Shown here: one piece after another, positions 13,346-24,709 of the stretch | How the letters are laid out: the number at the start of each line of letters is the position of its first letter | Numbering within the stretch: the first letter of the stretch is position 1 | Source: Smittia aterrima | Lineage: Eukaryota > Arthropoda > Insecta > Diptera > Chironomidae | Length of the DNA: 64,000 bases | Direction: 5' to 3' | Assembly: GCA_033063855.1 (NCBI GenBank) | Contig: CP093830.1 | Coordinates: 9,114,854-9,178,853 of the forward strand | Made by a program: the position numbers and the translations under genes | The notes under the pieces: generated by a model | Seen by the model: the letters and a program-made list of their open reading frames with translations, nothing else | The model's database searches: none | What the model was told of the DNA's origin: nothing

Positions 13346-15661
13346 CGAAAAGTTGTCGTGTGGGAAAAAGAATTTAGGTTTGAATAAATTTTATGAGAAA
13401 TTGTTTAACAAATGGAGAAGAATCAAGCTCAGTTTTGTTTAGAATGGCGTTGGTAGCTGAGTGAATAGTGACTGAGAAATGGAAATATATTTTCAATTTC
13501 ATTCAAAGGAAAATTTATCAAAGCAAATTCCAAGAAATTCTTCATGCAAGGAAAGTCAATCAAGTTATTTCTGTTTGAATCAATCGATCGGACAACGCGT
13601 GAATAACTTTTAAGAATTTAATAAAAGATTCTTTTCGAGATTAGGAAAGTTTTCTTTGCTTGCCTTAAAAGAGCGAAAACAAAAGGCGGAAGAAAATTAT
13701 GAAAATTCATTTTATGTCAGCCATCAAGTTTAATTAGAAATCCTTTCTCCCTTATCTTGAGTCTTACACACATTTTCCATTTTCTTAATTATCATTTTTC
13801 TTCTTTTATCTGACGAAAACTCTTGCCTTGCCTTTCCTCTTCCTCGCTTCCCATCAGCCCGCAACTCGTTATCGCAAAGCGTCTTTGAAAACCGAAAATT
13901 GTTGAAGAAGCAAGGCGAGGAGATGAAAAGTTGGCGAATGAAAGGAAACAAGTTTTGAATAAAATTCTTCTGAGGAGACGGAAGGCAAAGTTTCATTTAA
14001 TCAGATCGAACGTTTTGGGAGTGAGTTTAATTTATTTTAATTTGCATTTCCTTATCCTCTCTCGTAATCTTTATTTTTAATCTTCATGGAATTCATCTCA
14101 ATCGACACATTTTTTCGTTACGAGTTAATTCAATCGACCCATTTTGTGATTTAGCCGGAAAGTTATGTCAGGGTTGGAAATTGAAAATGCGGGAGGGTGA
14201 TGACGAGATTCAAATATGGCGTAAGAAGACTTTCTAACATGGTGGGTGGTTGCGAGGTGAGGGAATCTCGTCTTTCATAATTCATTAGACATTTTGCGTT
14301 AATTAAATTTCACAACAAACATTTCTGGGGCTTCGGAAGATTAACCAAGATTTCACATTAAGTTTCAATCTATAAAACTTTTCCCTCACCTTAACAGACT
14401 TCAATTATTGCTGAGTTTAGTTTGTTGAAAGCTTTTTTCGGCTCGAAGACAAGCTTGGGATGTGAACGGAGCAGGAGTGAGGCAAAATATCAATCATAAT
14501 TAAAACGATATTAATTTTCATCAAAGCATTTTCTCTGCCTGTCGATCTAAGACGAACGAACGAGTGAGAGAGTAAAGAAAAGAAAGAAAATCTTCCTACG
14601 TTCTGTTTTCGACAAAATGGAAAATCTTCCACCCCATTCGCCTCACATCATTCTCCCGCTGCCTTCTCTCTCGCATACATTGCTGGAAAAACTCAAGATA
14701 AGAAAAATGTCTTAAACATCGCGCAGGACTGAAATTTTCTTCTCTCTCCATCTTAGGAAAAAGATTGCTCGTGAATAATTTCAGCGATAGAGCAGAGCGA
14801 ACCCTAAAAGCCATAAATTTCCCTTCCAAGGCAACAACGAAAAATCTCTGCAAAGCTAATTCTGAAAAATGAAGATTGCTTTGCATAGACCCGGAAAACT
14901 TTTCCTTCTATGTTTATGAATTTATGAAATTTTTATGCAAGAAACTCCTTACGACACAAGGAAAATATTTGCTCGCTTCTCGAGGGAGAAATCAAGTTGA
15001 AGGAAAGGGAGCTGAGCGAGCATCGTTTAAAATTGTAAAAGACTTTCTTGTTGAACGGAAGATTAGAGTCGAAATTGTTGGTAAACTTTTCTCCTTCTCA
15101 TTATCTCCGCAGACTGTTCACTCTCCTTCTCCAAAAGATAAATGAAAGCAGCTCAAAAAAGTCTCATGTTCTTGCATATATTTTTGGGGTTTCGGAAAGT
15201 TTTCGTTGGCAGCAGCGGAAAAAGATGAAAATTTAAATTTTCGAAGCGAAAGAAATAATCTTTTCTTGGGAAGAAGCGAGGGAGGATTTCTTGTGGGGTT
15301 GGGAGAGGATGAGATGTTTTAATTTCAACCCAACAATCTTTCAACTGATTGAACTATCAAGAAACACGACGAACGTTTAAGACAGCGAGATCTCACTGGG
15401 ACGTGTTTCCAACACAACACTTTTCATTTACATTTTCTTGTTGGAGGCAGCTTGTCTCTCGCAGATTTCCTTGCTTTCTTCTCGCTGGAAAAACTTTTCC
15501 CGGGAAAAATCTTTCGAGCTGAATTTCATTTTAATCTTGAAGGAAAATGGCGGAGCTCGAACTTTGCATTTTAGTTTCTCAGCTCAAATGTGTTCATGAT
15601 AAAACTTTAGCGGTCAATCTTCTTAATTTTATTTTCTGAATTTTGCGGTTGATTCTTTTTG
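13346..15661. other. Intergenic stretch upstream of prophenoloxidase
   Basis: No coding sequence is recognised. The texture is the same polypurine/polypyrimidine type as positions 1-12 kb. About 190 bases before the inferred transcription start lies a 14-base palindrome, TTTTCCCGGGAAAA (15495-15508). Its GGGAAAA half-sites resemble Rel/NF-kB half-sites, which would suit an immune gene, but the match is only suggestive. Confidence 0.5.
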
Positions 15662-15698
15662 AATAAAAGTCGCGAGATTTGACTCGAATATTTCAGTT
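15662..15698 (+). promoter_or_regulatory. Core promoter of prophenoloxidase (TATA-like + Inr)
   Basis: The TATA-like AATAAAAG (15662-15669) lies upstream of a perfect arthropod initiator TCAGTT (15693-15698). If the A at 15695 is +1, the TATA-like box is at -33 to -26, which is the canonical spacing. The start codon follows 40 bases downstream. Inference from motif and spacing only. Confidence 0.5.
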
Positions 15699-15734
15699 AA
15701 GTTTGTGAGTTCGAAGTGATTTAAATATTTTGAA

Positions 15735-17967
15735 ATGGATAAGAGAAAGGCGCTTGGACTTTTGTTTGATCGACCAAAGGAGCCGATCTTCAAAGAGAAA
15801 GGCGACGAGGGAATGATCTTCAAAGTTCCAAAGAATTTTATTGCTGAACGTTTCCAAAGCGTCTCGTCTGTCGTTGAAAATCGTTTTGGTGATGATACGA
15901 GTCCACGATTCAACGTCGTCGCGACTGGCAAAGCTCCTGACGTAACTCAATTCACAAAAGGTTTGCCTCGTGATGCTCCATTCTCGTTGTGGACACCAAA
16001 TCATCAGAAGATCGCTGGAAAATTAATTAAACTCTTCATGTCTCAGAGAACAATCGATGACTTGATTAGTTGCGCGGCTTATGTGAGAGATCGAATCAAC
16101 CCGCAACTATTTAGTTATGCGTTGTCCGTCGTCGCTTTACATCGAAAGGATACGAAAGGTTTGGATATTCCAACCTTCGTGGAAACCTTTCCTGACAAAT
16201 TCATGGACCCGCGTATCGTCCGCAGAGCTCGTGAAGACGTTAGTGTCGTGCCACAAAGTTCTCGTTCGCCAATTGTGATTCCAACTGAATTCACGGCTTC
16301 TAATTTAAATCCGGAGCAAAGGCTTTGGTACTTTAGAGAAGATGTTGGAATTAATTTGCATCATTGGCATTGGCATTTGGTTTATCCGTTCGATGGAGAC
16401 ATTCAGCTTGTCAACAAGGATCGACGAGGCGAAGTCTTTTATTACATGCATCAACAAGTCATGGCTCGTTACAACTCCGAACGTCTCAGCAATAATCTCA
16501 AGGCAGTTACACGTTTCAATAACTTCCGAGCTCCAATTCCTGAAGGTTACTTCCCGAAGCTTGACACGCTCGTTGCAAATCGAGCATGGCCCGCTCGTCC
16601 CGATGGAGTAATGCCGTCGCCTATAAACCGAGTTGCTGATTCATTAGCACTTAATCCAGCGGAAATAGAACAAGCACGAGACCGTTTTATTCAAGTAGTC
16701 AACGCAGGCTTTGCAACCAACACGAGCAACCAACGAGTTGCGCTCGACGAAGTTACTGGCATCGACGTACTCGGAAACATGATGGAATCGTCAATTCTCT
16801 CGCCAAACCGCGAGTTTTATGGGAATCTCCACAACTCGCTGCACAATCTTATCGCGTATTCCCACGATCCCGAACATCGTCACTTGGAAAGTTTTGGAGT
16901 TATCGGCGGTAAGATAACAAAAATTTTTTGGGATTTAAAATTTAAAAATATTTTCTTATCAAAATTCCTCGACAGACTCAACAACTGCGATGCGTGATCC
17001 GGTTTTTTATCGAATCCATTCGTACATCGATGATCTTTTCCAAATGCATAAATCAAAATTGAATCCGTACAACGCTCAGCAATTGACTTTCCCTGCGATT
17101 ACAATTTCCTCGCTTCAAGCACAACAACTTCAAGGCAAGGCAAACACTTTGAACACTTTCTGGCAACAGTCAGATGTTAATTTATCTCGAGGGTGAGTTC
17201 ATTCAAGAGTTAAGTTATCTTAATTCCTAAGATTCTTCTCGGAACAGTTTGGATTTCCTTCCGCGAGGCGACGTCTTTGCTCGGTTCACTCACTTGCAGC
17301 ATGTTCCTTTCACCATCACGATGTCAGTGAACAACGCAAGTGGGGCAAATCGAATGGGGTTGGCGAGAATTTTCATGGCTCCAAAAATCGGATTCAATGG
17401 TCAGCCATTAAACTTTAATGACCAACGATTGATGATGATCGAGATTGACAAATTTGTTGTAAATTGTGAGGCGATTTCTTTAATGTCTTGAAAGTTTCTT
17501 CATCTTGATCTTTGTTCACAGTGAGACCAGGTCAAAATACGATTAACCGTCGATCGGCTGACTCGACTGTAACGATTCCTTACAATCAAACGTTTAGAAA
17601 CTTGGACACTAGTCGACCAACGGCTGGCTCTGATCAGGAAGCTGAGTACAATTATTGCGGTTGTGGTTGGCCAAACCACATGCTCATTCCAAAGGGAACT
17701 GCGGCTGGGCTGAAGTTTGATTTATTCGCTATGATTTCCAACTACGAAGAAGATCGAATTGATCAAGACTTAGTCGGTCAATGCACTGAAGCTGCGTCTT
17801 ATTGTGGAATCCGCGATCGTAAATATCCAGATCGCAAGGCGATGGGCTATCCATTCGATCGAGTTGGTCGTCAAGGAACGAACAATTTAGCTTCATTCTT
17901 GACTCCCAACATGAAATCGCAAGAGATTTCAATCGTTTTCAACGACAGAGTTATCCAGCGAACATAA
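15735..17967 (+). CDS. PPO: Prophenoloxidase (tyrosinase-type copper enzyme)
   Basis: Four exons, 15735-16908, 16976-17192, 17248-17465 and 17522-17967, join in frame with GT-AG introns of 55-67 bases to give 684 residues, normal for insect PPO. The enzyme hydroxylates monophenols and oxidises o-diphenols to quinones in haemolymph melanisation. All six copper-ligand His are visible: site A H210, H214 (in HHWHWH) and H239, and site B H366, H370 and H406. The activation site Arg50-Phe51 (ENR-FGDD) is present. The C-terminal part has the thiol-ester-like GCGWPNHM. There is no signal peptide, as usual for PPOs. The exon 1/2 join restores Gly-Asp-Ser before TTAMRDP, which fits the family. The gene looks intact and functional. 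Confidence 0.97.
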
Positions 17968-17983
17968 GCAAACATTTAATCAA

Positions 17984-18007
17984 AATAAAATTTCATTTTC
18001 CAATAAA
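17984..18007 (+). terminator. Poly(A) signals of prophenoloxidase
   Basis: Two AATAAA hexamers (17984-17989 and 18002-18007) lie 17-40 bases after the PPO stop codon. Confidence 0.65.
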
Positions 18008-21000
18008 GTCAATCAAATTTGAAATTTCTAATTAGCGAAACAATCAATTCAATTCATTTGAATTAATTAATTTCGTCGCTTTTCTCTTCTATGGACTGCA
18101 AAAAGTTCGTTAGCAACGATCAATTAAATTTCAAAGTCGTTGCATAATTTAGCTCGACGAAACATTTATTTAGCTTCATCCGCCGTGGTAGTCTCTTTGA
18201 TGATCTCAATAAGAGAATTCGCATGTAACATTTATCAATCGTCTAATTAACTTAGCTCGCTGATTGCGTAAGCTTCGTTTTATTAATCATTAATTCCTCG
18301 AGTATTCAAGCTCAAAATAAATGAAACCAAATAAGTTCTCGTTACTATACAAATTTCCACATAAAATTAGTTTGCAACAAAATTTTACTCAAGCGTGGAG
18401 TGTTATTCTTTCGAGAAACAAAAAGCCACAAAATAAAAAGTAAGTTGACGGTTCTTAAGTTGCTTAGCTACTCGACATGACGAGTCGAATAAAAAGGTCG
18501 CAAGTGAAGCAAAAATCTTAAGGCGTTCCCAGTTTTCGCAGCGTTGAAAAAAGGCGCTGGGGCGTGGTGTAAGTTTTTTTCCTTCGCATCGCACTTCCTT
18601 GCGACTTTTTCTGAGAACATTTTTTCGCTGAACATCCGTGACGGAAAAAGTCTTCATCGCTTGCGATGTGTAAGTGGAAGCGAGATGGAAAGCCTCAACT
18701 GAAAGTTTTCTTCGAGATATTCGAGCCAACAAGAAACTGTCGTGAAGTTAAAATTGCTGAGAAAAATATGAAAACATCTCACGAGGAAATGGAAAAAATG
18801 TTGAATGGTGGGGATGAAAATTTTCTTCTCAGTTTTCCGTTTATTTTCAAATCTGAAAGAATCTTGAAAATCTTGGATTCTAAAAGTTTCACTAGCAACT
18901 AACTAGCAGGAAATTGGTTAAATCCGATAGCAGGAAATTTGAGTTTACTTTTGATGGAAAGGAAGTCTGTTAAGAAATCAGTCTCAATTTCAAATTTTCC
19001 TTAAACGAACACACTTTTCTTTGAATAGCAGGAATCACTTCAGAGGAGTCGCTACTGCTACTCATTTTCCATTTGATGTCTCCGCTAAATCGTCGAAAAC
19101 AATCTGAAATCTCTATTTCGTCTAAAAATATTTATGTTGAGTAGCAGTTTGACTAGAGCATGAATTGAGTAGCAGATGTGAATATCCTAGATTGTAACGG
19201 TTTTTGTCAGCGATAGAGCTGAAATATCAAGAACCACAAAAAGATTTCAGAAGATACTCAAGAGAAGTTAAAACACTCAATGAATTTACAAACCTCTAAA
19301 TTGAACTATTTCCAGTTGTTAATGGAGATCTCAGGAAAGTTTCGATTTTAAATTGATAAAATTAATATTCCAACGAATTATTCTGATTATTTCATTCATC
19401 GAACAAATTTTAGTTCTTTCATAAAAACCAAAATTCTTAAAATTTCATTTACCGCCATTCTGAATCACAAAAAAAAATTGACTGGTGACTAAAAAAAACT
19501 GTGAGGGGTGAGGTCACAATGCTCTCGATGAATGTATTGGTTGCCAGCATGTGTGCAATCGTTTTTATTTCTTGCACAATGGATGAATCTTTGCGATGTA
19601 AAATATCTGGGGATCAACAATTTTAAAGTCTTTTAACGGAAGAAGAGAAATTTGAGCAGCAACGAAGTATTATTAGCAACGAAGAATCTTAATTCTTCGT
19701 CGAAGTATTATTATAGACAAATTTCGCTTGAGCGAGAAAAACTGTTCCGTGATTAAAGAAATTACGTCGTCAAGTCGATGAAGGAAATTGAGAGAAGTTT
19801 CATTATCGAGTGCCCTACGAGAGTGGGATGAACATGGAGACCGAGCGTGAGAAGGTAGATTAACTAAGCAAGGACGACATCGAAGAAAGTTTTCCATTAA
19901 AATCAAATCTATTGAGTGGAAATTGTGTTTCGTATTTTTCCCTCATCTTCATCCTTTCAAGATACAAATGGTTCGCTTAAATTTTTTCCTTTTTCGTTTC
20001 GTTGGAGCTGCTCGCTTTTATTTCTCACTCTCTCCCACCTCACTCGCTTTATATCAATTCAACGAAATCGCCATCTTCGCGAAGTCGTCAACAAGAGAAA
20101 AATCTCAAGTTTCTTTCTCGCGCTGATCGTTTCTTGTAAATTATGCAAATTGAGGAGAATCAAACTAACGAGGCAACGTTTTTTTTTCTTCTTCTTTCGC
20201 TTCCAACTCGAACATTAAAAAATAATTACAATTTTGTTCGACGAATTGAAAAATAAAAGGCAAGCGAGGGCTGACATTAAAGAAAAAGAGGAAGAAGCTG
20301 CGAAAGAAAAAGCAGAGCACAACAATAATTTCCATATAATTTACGCCGATAATTTATCGTCCCCGAAGACTTGCCACTTGCCATTTTATATTTTTCTCTC
20401 CTCGTCGTAGCGTTTTTATTTATTTTCTTTTTCGTTTCCATTTCTCAACCCTTCCGCCAGCCCGCGCCGCTCGCGATTTTATTTGTCATTTTTTACTGCC
20501 GCTTTCCATTTATTTTTTCTTGCTGAATCTTCAAAATTTATTTCCGCTTGCTCGGAAGAAAAATGTTTTTTTTTTTAAGGAAAATACTTTATTGAAGAGA
20601 GGGAGAAGTTTGGCGTTGCTAGGAGGGCGAGTTCGGAAGTTAAGTTTACTTTAAATTGGTGATTTGTTTTATAAATTGATTGGAAATTATTGATCTTAAA
20701 GAATCTCAGACTTTGAAGCTGAAATACAACAATAAAGACTTTGCGTGTAAGTAGATTGAAAACGATTCCTTTCTCGTGTTGTTCCCCATCCCGAACATTT
20801 TCTTCAACGAGAATATTTTTTCTGTAAAATTGAATTCTTTGTTGGGGCAGCCAAGGCAAGAAGTCTTCGCTCGTTGCTTTTTTGTTTCTGTTGATTGTCA
20901 ATGGAATTGAAAATTATCTTCCGCTCGCTCGCTATTTTTTCTCCTTCTATTTTATAGCTGAAATGATAATGAGACAACAGAAATGGAAATTATCGTCGGG

Positions 21001-21967
21001 CGTTTGCTTAAGGAGGATGAGTCTCTCCAAATCGTGCATCAAACGAAATCAAAACTTCTCTCGTTCAGCAATAAAATTTGCATTTAAAGACATTGAGGAT
21101 TTCGTTTCGTAGAGCGGGTCATCAATTTCTATCCAACCTCCTCCCACTCCATCTCAGTTGTTTCATTAAGCCTTTTAGAATTCTTTTTAACCCTCCGCGT
21201 TCTTTTCTCCCTTGCGCATTTTTCCCTGCCTTGAATTCATTAAAAATAAAAAAAAGCGATGGAAAGACAACGAAAGAAAACGCGCCGAGGAAGTTTTAAA
21301 ATGTAAATGCCAAGCAATTGCCTCTCCTTTTAATGGTATCAAGATGTGCCGAGGAAAAAAGAACGACAACAGCAAGGGTTCCCCTTTTAAAAAAACTCGA
21401 AACAAAATAAATTAGAAACATAAAATCCGATTTTCCGAATCGATTTGCTGCCTCTGAAGCCTGGAAAACAAACTTTAGGCCCGCGAGAGTGCCTAGCAAC
21501 TGACCGGAGGTAGAAGAAGAATTGAGCGCAAGGTGTGGGCGGCCATCGAGCAAACTTCTATAGAAGTGTAAGTGAAAGACGATGAGATTGTGCGTAGCTC
21601 TGTGGGTGGTTGGGTGACGAAAGAAAAAGAGAATTTAACGGTCGCGATAGGCTTCGGCTATAAAAAGAAATTTTCTTTTCAATTAAATGGAGGACAGAAC
21701 TTAAATTCACAAGGAAAATTTTATTTAAATTTTGTTGCATGATTAAAAACATTAACAGAATTTTTTCGATTAAATTAAAACAAGAAATAAATGGATTGCG
21801 TAATCTTCTGGAAGTTGAGTCATCAACAACTGTCGAGCTTCGATTATCAAAGCCACCTAATGAAACAAGCGTCAACACATTTTACCTTAAAACAAACATC
21901 GAATCAATTTGAGAGAGAAAAACTTCCATAATTTACGTTCGACAGTAGTAGATAAGACTCAAATAAG
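18008..21967. other. Gene-free stretch between PPO and the UGT gene
   Basis: I see no protein-like frame with family features. The DNA is AT-rich with polypurine/polypyrimidine words. The short word AGCAGGAA recurs between about 18900 and 19040 without forming a regular array. No promoter could be assigned with confidence. Confidence 0.5.
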
Positions 21968-23686
21968 ATGAGATCTGTCGTTCGCGTTTTAATCTTAATT
22001 GTGCTGACGTTTAGCTTTTCGGAATGTTCTCGAATCTTGGGAATTTTTCCGTCCCCAGACGACCACGTTTCCGTCATGTACCAAAATATTGTGAAGGATT
22101 TACTTGCAAGAGGTCATCAACTCACAACAATAACTGCAAGTCCAATTGTGAACCATCCGAACATCACACAAATTGACGTTCGTGGAATCTACGAGAAAGA
22201 GATTGAGTTCGTCGATTGCAATCGACTCTGGGATGAAGAAAGCGTCTATGGCATGAGCTACTGCTTAACACGACATCGACTTAACATGATGGACAAAGCA
22301 ATGAGTCATCCAGATCTTTCAAAGCTAATCAAGAATCCACAAAAGTTTGATCTCGTGATTTTCGAGTATCAACCCGAGTACTTGCTCTCAGTTATGTTTG
22401 CAAAGATTTTCTACTGTCCTGTGATTGGAATAACTCCTGGAGAAGCATCTAACATGATTCATGACGACTTTGGAAACGAGTGGAATCTAGCAACTCATCC
22501 AGAACCAATTCTTGGCTATCTCGAGAGTCGCGTGTCGCTTTTTGAAAAAATGTACAGTTTGTACTATTATTGGAAAGAATCGACAACAGTTGTTCCGACC
22601 TATCTCCATCATACAAAATTGATGATGGAAAAATATTTCGTGAACATCACAGATTACCCTGCTTGGATGAAGAAAGAGATTCAACTTCTTATGATCAACA
22701 CAAGTCCCGCTCTTCAATTTATACGACCACTCACTCCGAAAACCATTCAACTAGGAGGATTCATGAACATCGAAGCTCCAAAGCAATTGCCGAATGGAAC
22801 TCTCAAAACTTTCCTTGATCAATCAACGTCCGGCGCAATTTACGTTAATCTCGGAAATGTTAGTATATCGAGACGAAAAATTTATCTCAAAGCATTTAAG
22901 AAATTGAAACGAAACGTGGTTTGGCAGTTCGATGCGAACTTGGAGTTGCCTAACGTGTTAGTAGGAAAGTTCCCAGAAGGCGATGTCCTTGCTCATCCAA
23001 ATGTTAAACTTTTTATCACCGAAGCTAACTTACAAAGCTTTGAATTGGCGATTGATAGAGCAGTTCCCATGCTCGCCGTGCCTAACTATGGAGAGCAATT
23101 CTCGAATGCCGAGAAAATTAGTGAAATGAACATTGGCAGAAAAATGGAGAAAAAAGTCAAGAGCTCGTATATAATTGAAAGTAACATCGAAAGTGTAATT
23201 GCTTCAACTTCAATTTACAAAACCGAAATCACTAAACTGAGGGAAATCGTTTATGACCAACCGATGACGAGCAGAGAACGAGCCATTTGGTGGTGCGAGC
23301 ATGTCATCAGAAGAAACGGCACAAATCACTTGGAATATTTGGGAGGACAAATGCCATTATTAAGCAAACTTTATGTTGATTTGATGATAATCATATTTTG
23401 CCTCTTCCTTTGGATGAAACGACTTATTCCATGGATTCTGAGAAAACTTAAATCGTTGTTGATTAAATTAGCGCCTGTTGCAATATTCGTTGGTAAATTT
23501 ATTTGGAATCGTTTAAGTCCAAAGATTCAAGACTTTGCTATTCGCTCGAAAGATTTTTCACTTCGCTCTTGGAAAATGGTTAAAGACTTTAAAAAGAAAC
23601 TGACCAGGAAAAGTCCCGAGCAGGCTGTTGCCAACAAAGCGAAGAAAGCTGTTTTGAAGGCGGAGAAAGCAAAGAAGAAAGAATAA
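21968..23686 (+). CDS. UDP-glycosyltransferase-like protein, degenerate donor site
   Basis: Single-exon gene of 572 codons. An N-terminal signal peptide (about 1-21) ends in SECS. The acceptor half follows, and it keeps the catalytic-type His33 (DDHVSV). The C-terminal half has the UGT fold signature (VLAHPNVKLFIT...AVPMLAVP), then a membrane segment at about 473-492. In active UGTs the signature continues with HGG and later D-Q, both of which contact the UDP-sugar. Here these read Glu-Ala-Asn (352-354) and Glu376-Gln377, and the WxPQ segment is also changed. The cytosolic tail is about 80 residues, Lys-rich, and ends in KKKE, a KKxx-type ER retrieval signal. UGT tails are normally short. It is clearly of the UGT family, but I infer reduced or lost transferase activity. 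Confidence 0.88.
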   Translation: MRSVVRVLILIVLTFSFSECSRILGIFPSPDDHVSVMYQNIVKDLLARGHQLTTITASPIVNHPNITQIDVRGIYEKEIEFVDCNRLWDEESVYGMSYCLTRHRLNMMDKAMSHPDLSKLIKNPQKFDLVIFEYQPEYLLSVMFAKIFYCPVIGITPGEASNMIHDDFGNEWNLATHPEPILGYLESRVSLFEKMYSLYYYWKESTTVVPTYLHHTKLMMEKYFVNITDYPAWMKKEIQLLMINTSPALQFIRPLTPKTIQLGGFMNIEAPKQLPNGTLKTFLDQSTSGAIYVNLGNVSISRRKIYLKAFKKLKRNVVWQFDANLELPNVLVGKFPEGDVLAHPNVKLFITEANLQSFELAIDRAVPMLAVPNYGEQFSNAEKISEMNIGRKMEKKVKSSYIIESNIESVIASTSIYKTEITKLREIVYDQPMTSRERAIWWCEHVIRRNGTNHLEYLGGQMPLLSKLYVDLMIIIFCLFLWMKRLIPWILRKLKSLLIKLAPVAIFVGKFIWNRLSPKIQDFAIRSKDFSLRSWKMVKDFKKKLTRKSPEQAVANKAKKAVLKAEKAKKKE

Positions 23687-23706
23687 TTTTTGTAATGAGA
23701 AAACTT

Positions 23707-23716
23707 AATAAATAAA
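23707..23716 (+). terminator. Poly(A) signals of the UGT-like gene
   Basis: Overlapping AATAAATAAA (two AATAAA hexamers) begins 20 bases after the stop codon. Confidence 0.65.
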
Positions 23717-23811
23717 CGAAGGTCAAAGTTGAAATAATTTTTGTTTTGTGTTGTTAGCTCGACGTGTAAACTGAAAATGCGATTTCAACCAAATCTTTAA
23801 GTTTCCAAAAC

Positions 23812-23842
23812 GATAAATTATCGTTATCGCTGATATGTTATC
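23812..23842. promoter_or_regulatory. Cluster of four GATA-factor motifs
   Basis: GATAA at 23812-23816 and TTATC at 23818-23822, 23824-23828 and 23838-23842 lie within 31 bases. They sit just upstream of the next LRR gene, whose likely initiator TCAGT is at 23878-23882 with an A/T-rich TATA-like AAAATAAAAT at 23851-23860. Such clusters are typical of fat-body or gut enhancers in Diptera. Function is inferred. Confidence 0.45.
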
Positions 23843-23917
23843 TGCGGCTCAAAATAAAATTGAAAGACGAGAAACTTTCAGTAGCCGCGCTCAGTTGTTT
23901 TGAGGTTTTTGAAGAAA

Positions 23918-24615
23918 ATGTGAGTTACGAGAGTTTCAAGAAAGAATAAAAATTATTTAAACTCTTTTGTTTAAGGAACTTCTCATCGAAATCAATTCTC
24001 GTTCTTCTCGCAATCTTTGCGTCAAGTGAAAGCGTCGTCTTCCATTGTAATTATCAATCTGTTGGTTGGGTTCAAGTAGAAATCCGCTACACTTGCCTCG
24101 TCACTGAAATCGAAGAAGATGAATATGAACACGTCGTCGATATGAAAGGAAATCACACGACGTTAACTAACAAATATGTTCAAGCCTTCTCAGTTCAGAA
24201 CATGGAGGGACTTGAAAGAATTCCACGGAAAATCGATGATTTCTTCTCAAGTCTCGTCTTACTCTTGTGGCATGGAGGAAGCTTAACATCAGTCACAGCT
24301 GAAGATCTTGAGCCTTTCCCGGATTTGATGGTTCTCTACGTCAGTAACAACAAAATCGTTTCTCTCGATGGAAACTTATTCCAACACTCGCCGATAATGC
24401 AACGTCTTCAATTCGAAGAGAATCAGTTAGAACACGTTGGACATGGATTACTCGAAGGCTTAGAGAAATTAGTTTACGCGAATTTTGAAAAGAATCCTTG
24501 CATCAACACTCTCGCGAAAAATCCTGAAGAAATTACAAACTTGAAGCAAGAACTGGCAACAAAGTGTCGACCACTCAACGCGACGGTGACGAATGAGACT
24601 CGAACTGAGTTGTAG
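23918..24615 (+). CDS. Small secreted leucine-rich-repeat protein
   Basis: The first in-frame ATG of the long frame is at 24142, but the frame stays open upstream to the acceptor TTTAAG at 23975. Joining AT (23918-23919, before donor GTGAGT) to G at 23976 creates a start codon split by a 56-base intron. It is followed at once by a good signal peptide (MNFSSKSILVLLAIFASSES) and then 193 mature residues. CDS = 23918-23919 + 23976-24615, 213 residues. The mature part starts with a Cys-containing cap, then about four LRRs around residues 85-160 (LMVLYVSNNKIVSLDGNLF), and a Cys-containing C-cap. N-glycosylation sequons are present. This short LRR class is expanded in lower Diptera, and its role is unknown or possibly immune. 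Confidence 0.82.
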
Positions 24616-24709
24616 CTGGAAAAATGCAAAATATAAAACTCGAAACTAATTTAAAAGTTTTAAAATATTCCCGCGAGCAAAATTCGTTCCATGTGCGTCC
24701 AATGTCCTC

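Noticed and set aside
16909..16997. Prophenoloxidase truncated by a stop after exon 1
   Set aside because: The in-frame read-through is an intron with a GT donor at 16909. Splicing to 16976 restores GDSTTAMRDP, as the family requires.
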